A program made the translations under genes and the position numbers. A stretch of DNA of 64,000 nucleotides, from contig OW818662.1 in the NCBI GenBank assembly GCA_942492915.1, positions 248,001 to 312,000 on the forward strand, written 5' to 3'. The notes under the pieces are model-generated. The model worked only from the letters and a program-made list of their open reading frames with translations, searched no databases and was not told where the DNA came from. Shown here piece by piece: positions 25,511 through 33,558 of this stretch; position 1 is the stretch's first letter; every line of letters begins with the position of its first letter. The stretch is from Turneriella sp942492915. GTDB taxonomy: Bacteria > Spirochaetota > Leptospiria > Turneriellales > Turneriellaceae.

Positions 25511-26368
25511 TTAAACGGTGTCCATAAAACTTTTTTCGACACGCGTAAAGATCACGAGGCCGAGAAATAATACGGCCGCAGTTACCGCCCAACTTACCAG
25601 CATGTCTGGCGCATGCATTTTGCCGACACCCATAGTGATCGCGCGAAAGTTAGTTATGACGTCTGCCATTGGGTTTAGGTGGTATAAGAAGCGGTATTTT
25701 TCAGGCACCTGCGAAAGCGGATACACAACCGGCGTGGCATACATCCACAGCTGAACACCGAACGTAACGAGTAGATTGAGATCACGGTATTTCGTCGTGA
25801 GCGACGACACAAGAATGCCGAAACCTAAACCGAGTAACGCCATTTGCATCACGAGCAGCGGCAGATAGACCAAGTACGGCGTCGGCCGCACCGTTTCGCC
25901 TTGCAGGCCGAAATAAATATAGAAGCAGATAAAAAGTGAGATTTGAATGGTGAACTTGATTAGATTGCTCATCACAATCGACACGGGCACCGCGAGCCGT
26001 GGAAAATAGACTTTGCCGAATATCGCCGCATTAGCGACGAAGGTGTTTGAGGTTGCTGTCAGGCAATCAGCGAAGTAGCTCCAGCAAACTATGCCAGACA
26101 AATAGAACAAGAATTGTGGAACACCGTCGGTGGGTATATTCGCGATACGCCCAAAGATTACGGTGAAAATGAGCGTTGAGAACAAGGGCTGAATTAGATA
26201 CCATAGCGGGCCCAGAATTGTCTGCTTATAGACGGCGACGAAGTCTCGCTTGACGAAAAGCAGAATTAAATCCCGATAACGCCAAAGGGCACCGAGTCGC
26301 AAGTCAAACCAACGGCCTTTCGGCTCAATAATTTCATCCCATTCTTCATCGTTCTTGACGGGGTTCAT
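25511..26368 (-). CDS. wzm: O-antigen ABC exporter permease (Wzm)
   Basis: 285 residues with six predicted membrane segments (first near LGPLWYLIQPLFSTLIFTV, last near LVSWAVTAAVLFLGLVIF). WRYRDLILLFVKRDFVAVYKQT is the typical N-terminal cytoplasmic helix of the ABC-2 polysaccharide export permeases, and FYLSGIVCWSYF is the conserved mid segment. It pairs with the adjacent Wzt ATPase to export undecaprenyl-linked O-antigen. ATG 26368 overlaps the fcl stop by 4 nt. Confidence 0.92.
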   Translation of the reverse strand: MNPVKNDEEWDEIIEPKGRWFDLRLGALWRYRDLILLFVKRDFVAVYKQTILGPLWYLIQPLFSTLIFTVIFGRIANIPTDGVPQFLFYLSGIVCWSYFADCLTATSNTFVANAAIFGKVYFPRLAVPVSIVMSNLIKFTIQISLFICFYIYFGLQGETVRPTPYLVYLPLLVMQMALLGLGFGILVSSLTTKYRDLNLLVTFGVQLWMYATPVVYPLSQVPEKYRFLYHLNPMADVITNFRAITMGVGKMHAPDMLVSWAVTAAVLFLGLVIFTRVEKSFMDTV

Positions 26369-27351
26369 TTCATGGCCTCACCGTTGTGCGCTAACTGAAA
26401 GTCGGCATATGCGCTCTTAAGCCCAGATTGAAGCGCCGTCTTCGCCTGCCAACCAAGCTTGATTAGTCCAGCGCTAGCCATCAACTTACGCGGCGTACCA
26501 TCTGGCTTGCTTGTATCGTACAATATCTCGCCCTTAAACCCCACAGTCTCTGCCACCATCGTCGCCAACTCACGAATCGTGACATCATCACCATAACCCA
26601 TATTCAGCACCGGCGGCACCCCATCATTGCGATCTTGCGCGCAGAGTTGCGCAAATGTCTCTTCCGGCAAATTCATCACATGCGCGCACGCTTCGCCCAG
26701 GTCATCGGCAAACAAGAACTCGCGCCGTGGCGTGCCGGTGCCCCAAATCGTTACCGAAGGGCTACCGTTTTGCACGGCTTCGTGAAACCGGCGGATTAAC
26801 CCCGGTATCACATGGCTGTTCTCTGGGTGGTAGTTATCGCCGATGCCATAGAGATTCGTCGGCATTGCGGCGAGAAATTTGGTCTTGTATTGCCGGTTAT
26901 AGCTCCAGCACATTTCGATGCCGGCTATCTTAGCGATTGCATACGGCCGGTTCGTCGGCTCGAGCGGGCCGGTCAGTAGGTAATCTTCTTTTAGTGGCTG
27001 CGGCGCAAGCTTGGGATAGATGCAACTCGAACCTAAGAACAGCAGGCGCTCGACTTTGTGCCGATAAGCGGCATCAATCACGTTCGTCTGTATCTGCAGG
27101 TTCTGCGTTATAAACTCGGCAGGGTAGGTGTTGTTGGCGATGATGCCACCGACCTTGGCGGCAGCCAGAAAAACATAGTGTGGATTTTCTTTCGCGAAGA
27201 AATCTGATACCGCTTTTGAATCGGTCAGGTCAAGTTCTGCGTGAGTGCGGCCAGTGATGTTGCTGTAGCCCGCTTTTTCTAACTGCCGCCAGATTGCTGA
27301 CCCGACCATGCCGCGGTGGCCGGCGATGTAAATTTTTGCGTCTTTACGCAT
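26365..27351 (-). CDS. fcl: GDP-L-fucose synthase
   Basis: 328 residues, SDR enzyme that converts GDP-4-keto-6-deoxy-mannose to GDP-L-fucose by epimerisation and NADPH reduction. IYIAGHRGMVGSAIWRQL, FLAAAKVGGIIANN, GSSCIYPKLAPQPLKEDYL and the Tyr-x3-Lys of RPYAIAKIAGIEMC are diagnostic, as is PTNLYGIGDNYHPENSHVIP. It directly follows gmd (adjacent stop and start). Confidence 0.95.
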   Translation of the reverse strand: MRKDAKIYIAGHRGMVGSAIWRQLEKAGYSNITGRTHAELDLTDSKAVSDFFAKENPHYVFLAAAKVGGIIANNTYPAEFITQNLQIQTNVIDAAYRHKVERLLFLGSSCIYPKLAPQPLKEDYLLTGPLEPTNRPYAIAKIAGIEMCWSYNRQYKTKFLAAMPTNLYGIGDNYHPENSHVIPGLIRRFHEAVQNGSPSVTIWGTGTPRREFLFADDLGEACAHVMNLPEETFAQLCAQDRNDGVPPVLNMGYGDDVTIRELATMVAETVGFKGEILYDTSKPDGTPRKLMASAGLIKLGWQAKTALQSGLKSAYADFQLAHNGEAMK

Positions 27352-28473
27352 TTAGTTTTCACCCGCCAAAGGCGCAGAGTAGCCGTGCTTGCGCAGCAAC
27401 GAAACTTGTTTTGCCTGGCTGAGGTCAGCTTCAACCATCTCGGTAATCATTTCATCGAGGGTAATTTCGGGCACCCAGCCGAGTTTGTTTTTTGCCTTTG
27501 CCGGGTCACCGAGCAGCGTTTCCACTTCGGTTGGCCGGTAATACCGTGGGTCAATACGCACGATCACGTCGCCGGGCTTGACCGCGATCGCTTTTTCTCC
27601 CGATACCGATATGACTTTGCCAATTTCTGTTTCAGCGCTGCCCTGCCATTCGAGTTCTAGACCTAGTGCAGCCGCCGACTTTTCAATAAAACGACGCACC
27701 GAAATCTGTTGGCCCGTAGCGATGACAAAGTCCTCAGGAGTATTTTGTTGCAGCATGAGCCACTGCATGCGCACATAATCTTTCGCATGGCCCCAGTCGC
27801 GCAGCGCGTCGATGTTGCCCATATAGAGACATGTGTCATTGCCCTGCGCAATATTCGCGAGGCCGCGCGTGATCTTGCGCGTCACAAATGTTTCACCGCG
27901 GCGCGGTGATTCGTGGTTAAACAAAACGCCGTTGCAGGCATAGATGCCGTACGCCTCACGATAGTTGACCGAGATCCAATAAGCATAGAGCTTTGCCACA
28001 GCGTACGGACTGCGGGGGTAGAAGGGCGTCTTCTCTGACTGCGGTATCTCTTGTACAAGGCCGTAGAGTTCTGACGTGCTCGCCTGGTAGTATTTCGTTT
28101 TTTTTGCGAGGCCGAGTATTCGTATCGCCTCAAGCAAGCGCAGCGCCCCGAGCGCATCTACATCCGCCGTATATTCAGGGCTCTCAAAACTCACCGCCAC
28201 GTGACTCTGCGCGCCGAGGTTATAGATCTCATCGGGCTGCGTCGCCTGCACGATACGCATCAGGTTGCTGCTGTCAGACAGATCACCATAGTGCAGTACA
28301 AAGTTGCGGTTATCAATATGCGGGTCTTGATAGACATGGTCGATACGCTGCGTATTGAATGACGATGCACGGCGCTTGATGCCATGCACTTCATAACCCT
28401 TTTCGAGCAGAAACTCGGCGAGGTAAGAACCATCTTGACCCGTAATGCCGGTGATGAGCGCGACCTTTTTCAT
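27352..28473 (-). CDS. gmd: GDP-mannose 4,6-dehydratase
   Basis: 373 residues. ALITGITGQDGSYLAEFLLE, VHGIKRRASSFNTQRIDH, LGAQSHVAVSFESPEYT, QASTSELYGLVQEIPQSE and the SPYAVAKLYAYWI pair mark Gmd. It makes GDP-4-keto-6-deoxy-D-mannose for fcl next door. Start ATG 28473 overlaps the MarR-type gene by 4 nt, so the regulator and the first sugar gene are translationally linked. The source of GDP-mannose is not in this window. Confidence 0.95.
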   Translation of the reverse strand: MKKVALITGITGQDGSYLAEFLLEKGYEVHGIKRRASSFNTQRIDHVYQDPHIDNRNFVLHYGDLSDSSNLMRIVQATQPDEIYNLGAQSHVAVSFESPEYTADVDALGALRLLEAIRILGLAKKTKYYQASTSELYGLVQEIPQSEKTPFYPRSPYAVAKLYAYWISVNYREAYGIYACNGVLFNHESPRRGETFVTRKITRGLANIAQGNDTCLYMGNIDALRDWGHAKDYVRMQWLMLQQNTPEDFVIATGQQISVRRFIEKSAAALGLELEWQGSAETEIGKVISVSGEKAIAVKPGDVIVRIDPRYYRPTEVETLLGDPAKAKNKLGWVPEITLDEMITEMVEADLSQAKQVSLLRKHGYSAPLAGEN

Positions 28474-28799
28474 GCTGTCTCTTGCAATTCGACTTCTTTC
28501 TTTAATTCTTCGACCGCTGCCTTGAGCTGGTCATACTCTTCCATCTTGCGCCTGAGGTAGCGAATGGTCACGCTCGCCTTTTGTTCAATGCCACTGGGGG
28601 TAAGCAGGTAGGCGTACGAAAGTTTATTTTTGTTGTTCTTGAAGTTCTGCGCCTTCACCCAGCCCTTTTCGATGAGGCCCTTGAGGCAATAGTTCGCCTT
28701 ACCGAGGCTGATACCCAGGTGCTCTGACAGCTCGCGCTGGTTAATCTGCGGGTGCGCCGCGATCGTCTTGAAGATCTTATGTTGCAGTTCGTCGGTCAT
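28470..28799 (-). CDS. MarR family EPS-associated regulator
   Basis: 109 residues. A winged helix-turn-helix (HKIFKTIAAHPQINQRELSEHLGISLGKANYCLKGLI, residues ~5-42, in pieces: QRELSEHLGISLGK, KANYCLKGLIEKG) and a C-terminal coiled coil (EEYDQLKAAVEELKKEVEL) match the TIGR04176-type regulators found at the head of exopolysaccharide clusters. In Leptospira the O-antigen (rfb) locus is likewise bordered by a marR gene. It probably controls this operon; its binding site may be the inverted repeats just upstream. Confidence 0.85.
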   Translation of the reverse strand: MTDELQHKIFKTIAAHPQINQRELSEHLGISLGKANYCLKGLIEKGWVKAQNFKNNKNKLSYAYLLTPSGIEQKASVTIRYLRRKMEEYDQLKAAVEELKKEVELQETA

Positions 28800-28805
28800 A
28801 GCAAG

Positions 28806-28839
28806 GCAATCACAGGCGGCATCAGCCGCCTGTGATTGC
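28806..28839 (-). promoter_or_regulatory. Perfect 15-bp inverted repeat before the MarR gene
   Basis: Arms 28806-28820 and 28825-28839 (GCAATCACAGGCGGC and its complement) around a 4-nt loop, 6 nt upstream of the MarR ATG at 28799. No T-run follows in the reading direction, so it does not look like a standard terminator. The close position to the start could hide the ribosome-binding site, serve as the MarR operator, or be the point at which the NusG-like factor acts. Confidence 0.6.
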
Positions 28840-28860
28840 TAAAAATACAGCTTCGCCGGG

Positions 28861-28918
28861 TCAGTCACAGACTGATTCTTTGATATGAGCACAGAAGGCT
28901 GTGTTCAACGATTGAACA
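28861..28918 (-). promoter_or_regulatory. Cluster of short palindromes in the operon leader
   Basis: Three short inverted repeats lie in the 184-nt gap between the NusG-like gene and the MarR gene: TCAGTC-ACA-GACTGA (28861-28875), CACAG-AAGG-CTGTG (28890-28903) and TGTTCAA-CGA-TTGAACA (28902-28918). The last two share two bases, so the hairpins would exclude each other. They could be operators or alternative RNA folds. A weak promoter-like TTGAAC, 17 nt, TATCAA reads leftwards across 28915-28887. No gene is seen in this gap. Confidence 0.4.
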
Positions 28919-28983
28919 GATGGCGGAATTTAGACGTTTTGACAACAATTTTTGACCCGTAGACTATGGGCCCGTTCAGGCAC

Positions 28984-29499
28984 CTACAGTTTGCCGAGCT
29001 GCTCCACCGGTATCTCAACCTGCACCGACTTATTCAGCCCGGGAAAAGCGACGACCACCATAGCCTTGCCCTGAATGCGCTCAATTACCGCTTCTTTGCC
29101 GGCAAACGGGCCTTCTTTAATGCGCACTGTTTCGCCAGCCGTAAGCACCGACGTGTCGCGAATTATCAGTGATTCGGCGAAGTTGTCTACTGCAAGGCGG
29201 AGAAGGTCCATATCTGCATCGCTAATGATCGCAGGATTGCCTGCTGTCGTAACAAAATGAATTGCCTGAGGTATTTTCAGCACGCTGAGGGATTGCTGGT
29301 CAAATTCAATTTTGACCAGGAGGTACGAGGCGAAGAGAGGTTCTTCGACCCACTTGAAACGGTCAGACCATTTCTTACGCGTCCGCAGCAACGGTAAGTA
29401 GCTCTCGATGCCAAGTTTATTTAAGGCGCCCTGCAATTTCTTCTCTGAGCGGGGCCTCGTGTAGACGGCGTACCAGTGTGTCTGCGGCGCCGCTGTCAT
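28984..29499 (-). CDS. NusG-like transcription antiterminator (UpxY/RfaH type)
   Basis: About 171 residues from ATG 29499. NGN domain start HWYAVYTRPRSEKKLQGALN, LPLLRTRKKWSDRFKWVEEP, PLFASYLLVKIE and a C-terminal KOW domain (ETVRIKEGPFAGKEAVIERI) identify a specialised NusG paralogue as found at the head of capsule and O-antigen operons, where it lets RNA polymerase pass terminators in long operons. An in-frame upstream ATG (29601, after GGGGG) would add a basic 34-residue tail not usual for the family. It reads into the ~29 kb leftward operon. Confidence 0.88.
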   Translation of the reverse strand: MTAAPQTHWYAVYTRPRSEKKLQGALNKLGIESYLPLLRTRKKWSDRFKWVEEPLFASYLLVKIEFDQQSLSVLKIPQAIHFVTTAGNPAIISDADMDLLRLAVDNFAESLIIRDTSVLTAGETVRIKEGPFAGKEAVIERIQGKAMVVVAFPGLNKSVQVEIPVEQLGKL

Positions 29500-29695
29500 C
29501 TGGCGAGCGAGCGTGATTCGTATTTCATCCGTCAATAAAATAGCGCGGGCGAACCCGATGAATCGGTTTACCCTTAGTCGCTTTGCAGCGGATTGCTCCA
29601 TGATGCCCCCGAAAAGATTGATCATCTCGGCGCGGTGCCGGGCTCACGGATTCTCGCGATAAGACATTCAGACGAGTCTAAAGGAAAGTATAAAA

Positions 29696-30784
29696 ATGAG
29701 TGATATTCGGAAATCAGAACTGAAGGGCTCTGAACACAAGTGCCACATCGCAGTCGTTGCGATGATCAGAAACGAAGAAGAAATTATTGAACTTTTTATT
29801 CGTCACGCATTTTCTTTTTGCGACCGCATGTATATATGCAACCACAACTCATCTGACCGCACGGTCGAAATCGTTAACGCGCTCTCTGCAGAAGGCCTTG
29901 ATATTCATTTGTCGCACAGTACCGCCCCTGGTTACCCGCAAGAACAAATTACCCACGATCTTATTCAGCGGGCCATTGCCGACGGAGCAGAATGGATTGT
30001 CCCTTTAGACGCCGATGAGTTCCCATTTAGTGAGGCTGGCTCAATACGAGAGACTATACTCTCTCTTGATCCCGATGTCGAATGGCGTTACCTTTGGCGC
30101 AACTACTTTCTGAGCCCGACAGAGAAGACAGTTGAACGCAATTTTTTCAGCCGCTTTGAAATGTATAGTGATAGCCAGGTTGGCAAATGTGTTTTTCACA
30201 GCAAACTCTACAAGAACAGATATTGTCGCATAACCAAAGGGAATCATTTTCTCAAATTTGCGGGCAGGCGTAACTTTCCTCAGGTTAAGTCTATACCTAA
30301 CGTGAAACTCATCCATTTTCCCGTGCAGACGCTGGGCAAATGGGTATGGAAGAATCTACTGTATATCGTCATTGCCAAAAACCCAGGCTACGATGTGGTC
30401 GCGCATTCTGGTTGGATAACCCCTGATCTGAAAAACCTTGCTGAGCACTATGCCTGTGGAGGCAATTTTCTCAAGGGAGCGCCGCCCATAGGTGAAATCG
30501 CGACAAAATATACCGAGGTGAGTCGCTTTGCCTCGGCGGAGCATTTCGTCATCGCACAGCTAATGATCTCGTATCGCGAGTATTATGATCGAGCGGATCG
30601 CGCCGGCTTAAATCGTTTCGGAAAAATGGACAAATTCCGTGATCTCTTGCGATACGGTTTCGTCGCAGCACTTTCTACCATTTGGGGTGTCATCAGACGG
30701 GCGCGGTATAAGTACAAATCGCCGCACGGACAACAGCTCACTGCAGGTCTCGGTGGTTATTACGTCAATTTTGATGACTATTGA
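29696..30784 (+). CDS. Family 2-type glycosyltransferase (Glyco_tranf_2_4 group)
   Basis: 362 residues. VVAMIRNEEEIIELFIRHAF is the start of GT-A enzymes of the GT92/Glyco_tranf_2_4 group; CNHNSSDRTVEIVNAL follows and EWIVPLDADEFPF holds the DXD metal site. GRRNFPQVKSIPNVKLIHFPV resembles the histidine-containing acceptor region. SD sequence AAGGAAAG lies 7 nt before ATG 29696. It is divergent from the NusG-like gene and probably begins a small rightward polysaccharide unit with the FkbM gene. Confidence 0.83.
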   Translation: MSDIRKSELKGSEHKCHIAVVAMIRNEEEIIELFIRHAFSFCDRMYICNHNSSDRTVEIVNALSAEGLDIHLSHSTAPGYPQEQITHDLIQRAIADGAEWIVPLDADEFPFSEAGSIRETILSLDPDVEWRYLWRNYFLSPTEKTVERNFFSRFEMYSDSQVGKCVFHSKLYKNRYCRITKGNHFLKFAGRRNFPQVKSIPNVKLIHFPVQTLGKWVWKNLLYIVIAKNPGYDVVAHSGWITPDLKNLAEHYACGGNFLKGAPPIGEIATKYTEVSRFASAEHFVIAQLMISYREYYDRADRAGLNRFGKMDKFRDLLRYGFVAALSTIWGVIRRARYKYKSPHGQQLTAGLGGYYVNFDDY

Positions 30785-30845
30785 TTGCAGTCTTTAGTCG
30801 CAAAAGGCGCTTTACGCCGGTGACAGCAGGAATTTCCGTTCTCGA

Positions 30846-31589
30846 ATGGGCTTAAGCGTCAGAAGCAAGAAAGTAATCAAGCGCCTCTTTCCCATGGGGT
30901 TGATTTGGTTTGTACTGAGAATGGTAACAGTTCTTGCGATCAGGCTCTACTCTTTTAAATTTCGTCCATTGATAATACGCAAGGGCACATCCGATCAGGA
31001 AGTTTTCATGAGCATATTCGTGCTCCGGGAGTTCGCTCTACCTGTTAAGGTAAAGCCTAAGTTGATCATCGATGCTGGAGCCTATACCGGACTTTCAACG
31101 CTTTACTACGCGACCAAATATCCCGGTGCAAAGATCATCGCTGTCGAGGCCGAAAGATCAAATTTTGAAGTTTTGGAACGCCATACCAGCAGATTATCAG
31201 AAGTCACCAGAGTGCATGCTGGCTTGTGGCATCGAAAGGCTTTTTTGAAAATTGTCGACCGCGGTACAGGAAAGTGGGGTTTTGGAGTTGAAGAAGCCGC
31301 AAATGGCGAAAAATTCGACATTGAAGCAACGGATATTGCTACGCTGCTGAAAGATTCTGGCCTTGAAAAAATCGACATTCTCAAATTAGATGTCGAAGGG
31401 GCAGAGAAGTTTATCTTTTCCCATAATTCGAAACAATGGATTGAGAAGACCGACATCATGGTCATTGAGTTGCACGATAGAATCATACCAGATTGCACAG
31501 CTGCGCTATATTCGGCCATTGAAAAAGATGATTGGTATGAGTATATAGACGGCGAAAAGGTTGTTCTGATACGAAAACATTTGCGATAG
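30846..31589 (+). CDS. FkbM family methyltransferase
   Basis: 247 residues. A hydrophobic N-terminus (PMGLIWFVLRMVTVLAIRLY) may anchor it to the membrane. The FkbM core follows: KLIIDAGAYTGLSTLYYAT (motif I), KIIAVEAERSNFEVLERHT, IATLLKDSGLEKIDILKLDVEG and KTDIMVIELHD. Members O-methylate sugars of exopolysaccharides and antibiotics. A start at the internal ATG (residue 18) is possible. About 60 nt separate it from the glycosyltransferase. Confidence 0.85.
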   Translation: MGLSVRSKKVIKRLFPMGLIWFVLRMVTVLAIRLYSFKFRPLIIRKGTSDQEVFMSIFVLREFALPVKVKPKLIIDAGAYTGLSTLYYATKYPGAKIIAVEAERSNFEVLERHTSRLSEVTRVHAGLWHRKAFLKIVDRGTGKWGFGVEEAANGEKFDIEATDIATLLKDSGLEKIDILKLDVEGAEKFIFSHNSKQWIEKTDIMVIELHDRIIPDCTAALYSAIEKDDWYEYIDGEKVVLIRKHLR

Positions 31590-31612
31590 TTTTAAATTGG
31601 CACAGAATTTCT

Positions 31613-31643
31613 GCTGCTTGAGCAGCCAAACGGACGGCCGTTT
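31613..31643 (+). terminator. Possible hairpin terminator after FkbM gene
   Basis: Two small stems in the 104-nt gap before ugd: GCTGC-TTGA-GCAGC (31613-31626) and AAACGG-ACGG-CCGTTT (31628-31643). The second is followed by TAGGG, without a long T-run. No gene is seen in the gap. Confidence 0.3.
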
Positions 31644-31693
31644 AGGGTCATGCAAATCGGTTTACCTCGCATTTTGCTTAGCCAAAGTGCACA

Positions 31694-33070
31694 ATGTCGG
31701 TAAATAGAAAAATCGTCTGCCTCGGCGCAGGTTATGTCGGCGGCCCGACGATGGCAGTCATGGCGCTGCATAACCCCGACGTGCAGATTTTTGTGACCGA
31801 CCAGAACGAAGGGCGCATCGCCGCGTGGAACAGCGAAAAGCTGCCGGTATTCGAGCCTGGTCTTGACGAGGTCGTGCAGAAGATACGCGGCAAGAACCTG
31901 CACTTCAAAGTGATAAATCCGCAATTGCTGGCTGAGGCTGACATTGTATTTGTCTGCGTCGGCACGCCCACGAAAGAATATGGCGAGGGCAGGGGCATGG
32001 CGGCAGACATGCAGTACACTGAGCTCGCCGTGCGCGACATCGAGAAGCATTGCAAGACCGGCACTATCATCGTGGAGAAAAGTACGGTGCCCGTAAAAAC
32101 GGCAGAGGCGATCTTGAATATCGTCAACACGCAAGATAATGACAAGCGCTTTGAGGTCTTGTCGAACCCCGAGTTTCTTGCAGAGGGCACGGCGATCAAA
32201 GACCTGCAGAATCCCGATCGCGTACTGATCGGCCACGCCGAGACCGAAGGTGGCAAGGCAGCAGCCGAAACTGTGAAGGGTCTTTACACTGCCTGGGTTG
32301 CACCAGAGCGCGTGCTGCTCACCAATGTGTGGTCGAGTGAACTTTCAAAACTAGTCGCGAATGCGTTTCTCGCACAGCGCGTGTCTTCGATCAACAGTAT
32401 ATCCGCACTTTGCGAAAAAACGAATGCGTCGGTGAAGCAGATCAGCCGCGCGATCGGGACCGATGCGCGCATCGGCTCGCGCTTCATTGAGGCGAGCGTC
32501 GGTTTTGGTGGTTCGTGCTTTAAGAAGGATATCTTAAATCTCGTCTACATTTGCCGTCAACAGGGTTTGATCGAAGTTGCCAATTATTGGCAGGCCGTGA
32601 TTGATATGAACGACTACCAAATGCGCCGCTTTGTCTCGCAGGTGATTGAAACACAGTTTAACAGCGTCGCTGGCAAAAAAATTGCGATTCTCGGCTTTGC
32701 CTTCAAGCCCGATACGAACGACACACGTGAATCGCCCGCGATCTATGTCTGCAAGCGCCTCATCGAAGAAAAGGCGAAACTTTTTATTCATGACCCGCAG
32801 GCTCTCGATCACGCGAAGGTCGACCTCAAGGGTATCGACTCGACCGTCACTTACACAGACAAAATCGACGAAGCGGTCGAAGGCGCGCATGCGCTTGTCA
32901 TTCTCACGCAGTGGAAACAGTATGCGGAGCTCGATTACGCGAAAATCTATGCCAGCATGCAGAAACCGGCGTTCATCTTCGACGGCCGGTCAATCGTCGA
33001 CGCGCAGGCACTCTATAAAATCGGCTATAACGTTACACAAATCGGCATAGCGCCATTAACCTATTTCTGA
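31694..33070 (+). CDS. ugd: UDP-glucose 6-dehydrogenase
   Basis: 458 residues. It converts UDP-glucose to UDP-glucuronate with 2 NAD. KIVCLGAGYVGGPTMAVMA, the CVGTPTKEYGEGRGMAADM block, the ISRAIGTDARIGSRF loop and the catalytic cysteine in VGFGGSCFKKDILNL are those of the long, eukaryote-like UDP-glucose dehydrogenase class, not the TviB/WbpA type at 7494. The C-terminal domain starts near FAFKPDTNDTRESPAIYV. Its stop lies inside a perfect inverted repeat (33064-33100). Confidence 0.95.
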   Translation: MSVNRKIVCLGAGYVGGPTMAVMALHNPDVQIFVTDQNEGRIAAWNSEKLPVFEPGLDEVVQKIRGKNLHFKVINPQLLAEADIVFVCVGTPTKEYGEGRGMAADMQYTELAVRDIEKHCKTGTIIVEKSTVPVKTAEAILNIVNTQDNDKRFEVLSNPEFLAEGTAIKDLQNPDRVLIGHAETEGGKAAAETVKGLYTAWVAPERVLLTNVWSSELSKLVANAFLAQRVSSINSISALCEKTNASVKQISRAIGTDARIGSRFIEASVGFGGSCFKKDILNLVYICRQQGLIEVANYWQAVIDMNDYQMRRFVSQVIETQFNSVAGKKIAILGFAFKPDTNDTRESPAIYVCKRLIEEKAKLFIHDPQALDHAKVDLKGIDSTVTYTDKIDEAVEGAHALVILTQWKQYAELDYAKIYASMQKPAFIFDGRSIVDAQALYKIGYNVTQIGIAPLTYF

Positions 33071-33100
33071 TTTGCCGCGCTTAGCGCGGCAAATCAGAAA
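33064..33100 (+). terminator. Perfect 17-bp inverted repeat over the ugd stop
   Basis: Arms 33064-33080 and 33084-33100 (TTTCTGATTTGCCGCGC and its complement) with loop TTA. The ugd stop (33068-33070) sits inside the first arm. Only AT-poor sequence follows, without a T-run. Probably a transcript end for ugd, of the U-less type that recurs in this window. Confidence 0.6.
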
Positions 33101-33129
33101 TGACCCAAAGCCAATTTTTCGTTTTTTTA

Positions 33130-33158
33130 TTGCCACCTAAAACGTCTAACTATATTAT
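33130..33158 (+). promoter_or_regulatory. Sigma-70-type promoter
   Basis: TTGCCA (33130-33135), 17-nt spacer, TATTAT (33153-33158): five of six matches in each box with ideal spacing. Expected transcript start near 33165, giving a leader of about 110 nt before the small ORF at 33274. Confidence 0.6.
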
Positions 33159-33250
33159 GTCACATAGGTTGATAAGAAAAGCTTCAGGTTTTTCACATCG
33201 GCGTCGACAATCTACGAAGCCGAGCCCAAAGGGGTTCGGTCGGGGTATAC

Positions 33251-33302
33251 AAACGGGTGTCTCTGCGGAGACTATGAAAACAACAACAGTAACCACCCGT
33301 TT
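33251..33302 (+). promoter_or_regulatory. Structured translation start of the small ORF
   Basis: An outer 9-bp stem (AAACGGGTG at 33251-33259 with CACCCGTTT at 33294-33302) encloses an inner hairpin GTCTC-TGCG-GAGAC (33259-33272), whose right arm contains the GGAGA Shine-Dalgarno of the ATG at 33274. Such folding would hide the ribosome site until melted or bound. Seen in sequence; the regulatory role is inference. Confidence 0.5.
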
Positions 33303-33558
33303 GATTGCAAATGCAACCGCAGGCAGCTCGCAGAGGGGCTCCCGCGAATACCAGCGAAAGCCCAGTGCTTACTTGGTGGCCAGCCATCAGGTAAGCATTG
33401 CGGTTCCGAAAGGGCCGAGCTTTCGTGAGATTCTCGAAAGAGAAATGGGCCCTGCGACGGGGCTCAGGGCAGGCTCAGCCGGCGCAGGGCAGACAGCGAA
33501 AGCTGCCAGCCAGGCCGAAGCAGAGACGACTCAAATCTTGTCAGGGTACTGGGCGTAG
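33274..33558 (+). CDS. Small unknown protein (94 residues)
   Basis: 94 residues with no recognised family. It is rich in Ala, Ser, Gln and basic residues, has no membrane segment, and contains SIAVPKGPSFREILEREMG in the middle and ends SGYWA. A longer in-frame start at 33100 exists but would begin inside the ugd hairpin and upstream of the promoter, so 33274 (SD GGAGA) is preferred. It has its own promoter (33130) and a structured start. Its last 28 nt overlap the end of the convergent membrane-protein gene. The amino-acid pattern suggests a real but lineage-specific protein. Confidence 0.5.
   Translation: MKTTTVTTRLIANATAGSSQRGSREYQRKPSAYLVASHQVSIAVPKGPSFREILEREMGPATGLRAGSAGAGQTAKAASQAEAETTQILSGYWA

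Noticed and set aside
33165..33540. Structured region considered as tmRNA, RNase P RNA or another housekeeping RNA
   Set aside because: None of the conserved sequences of those RNAs could be found, and an open reading frame with a ribosome site explains the stretch better.
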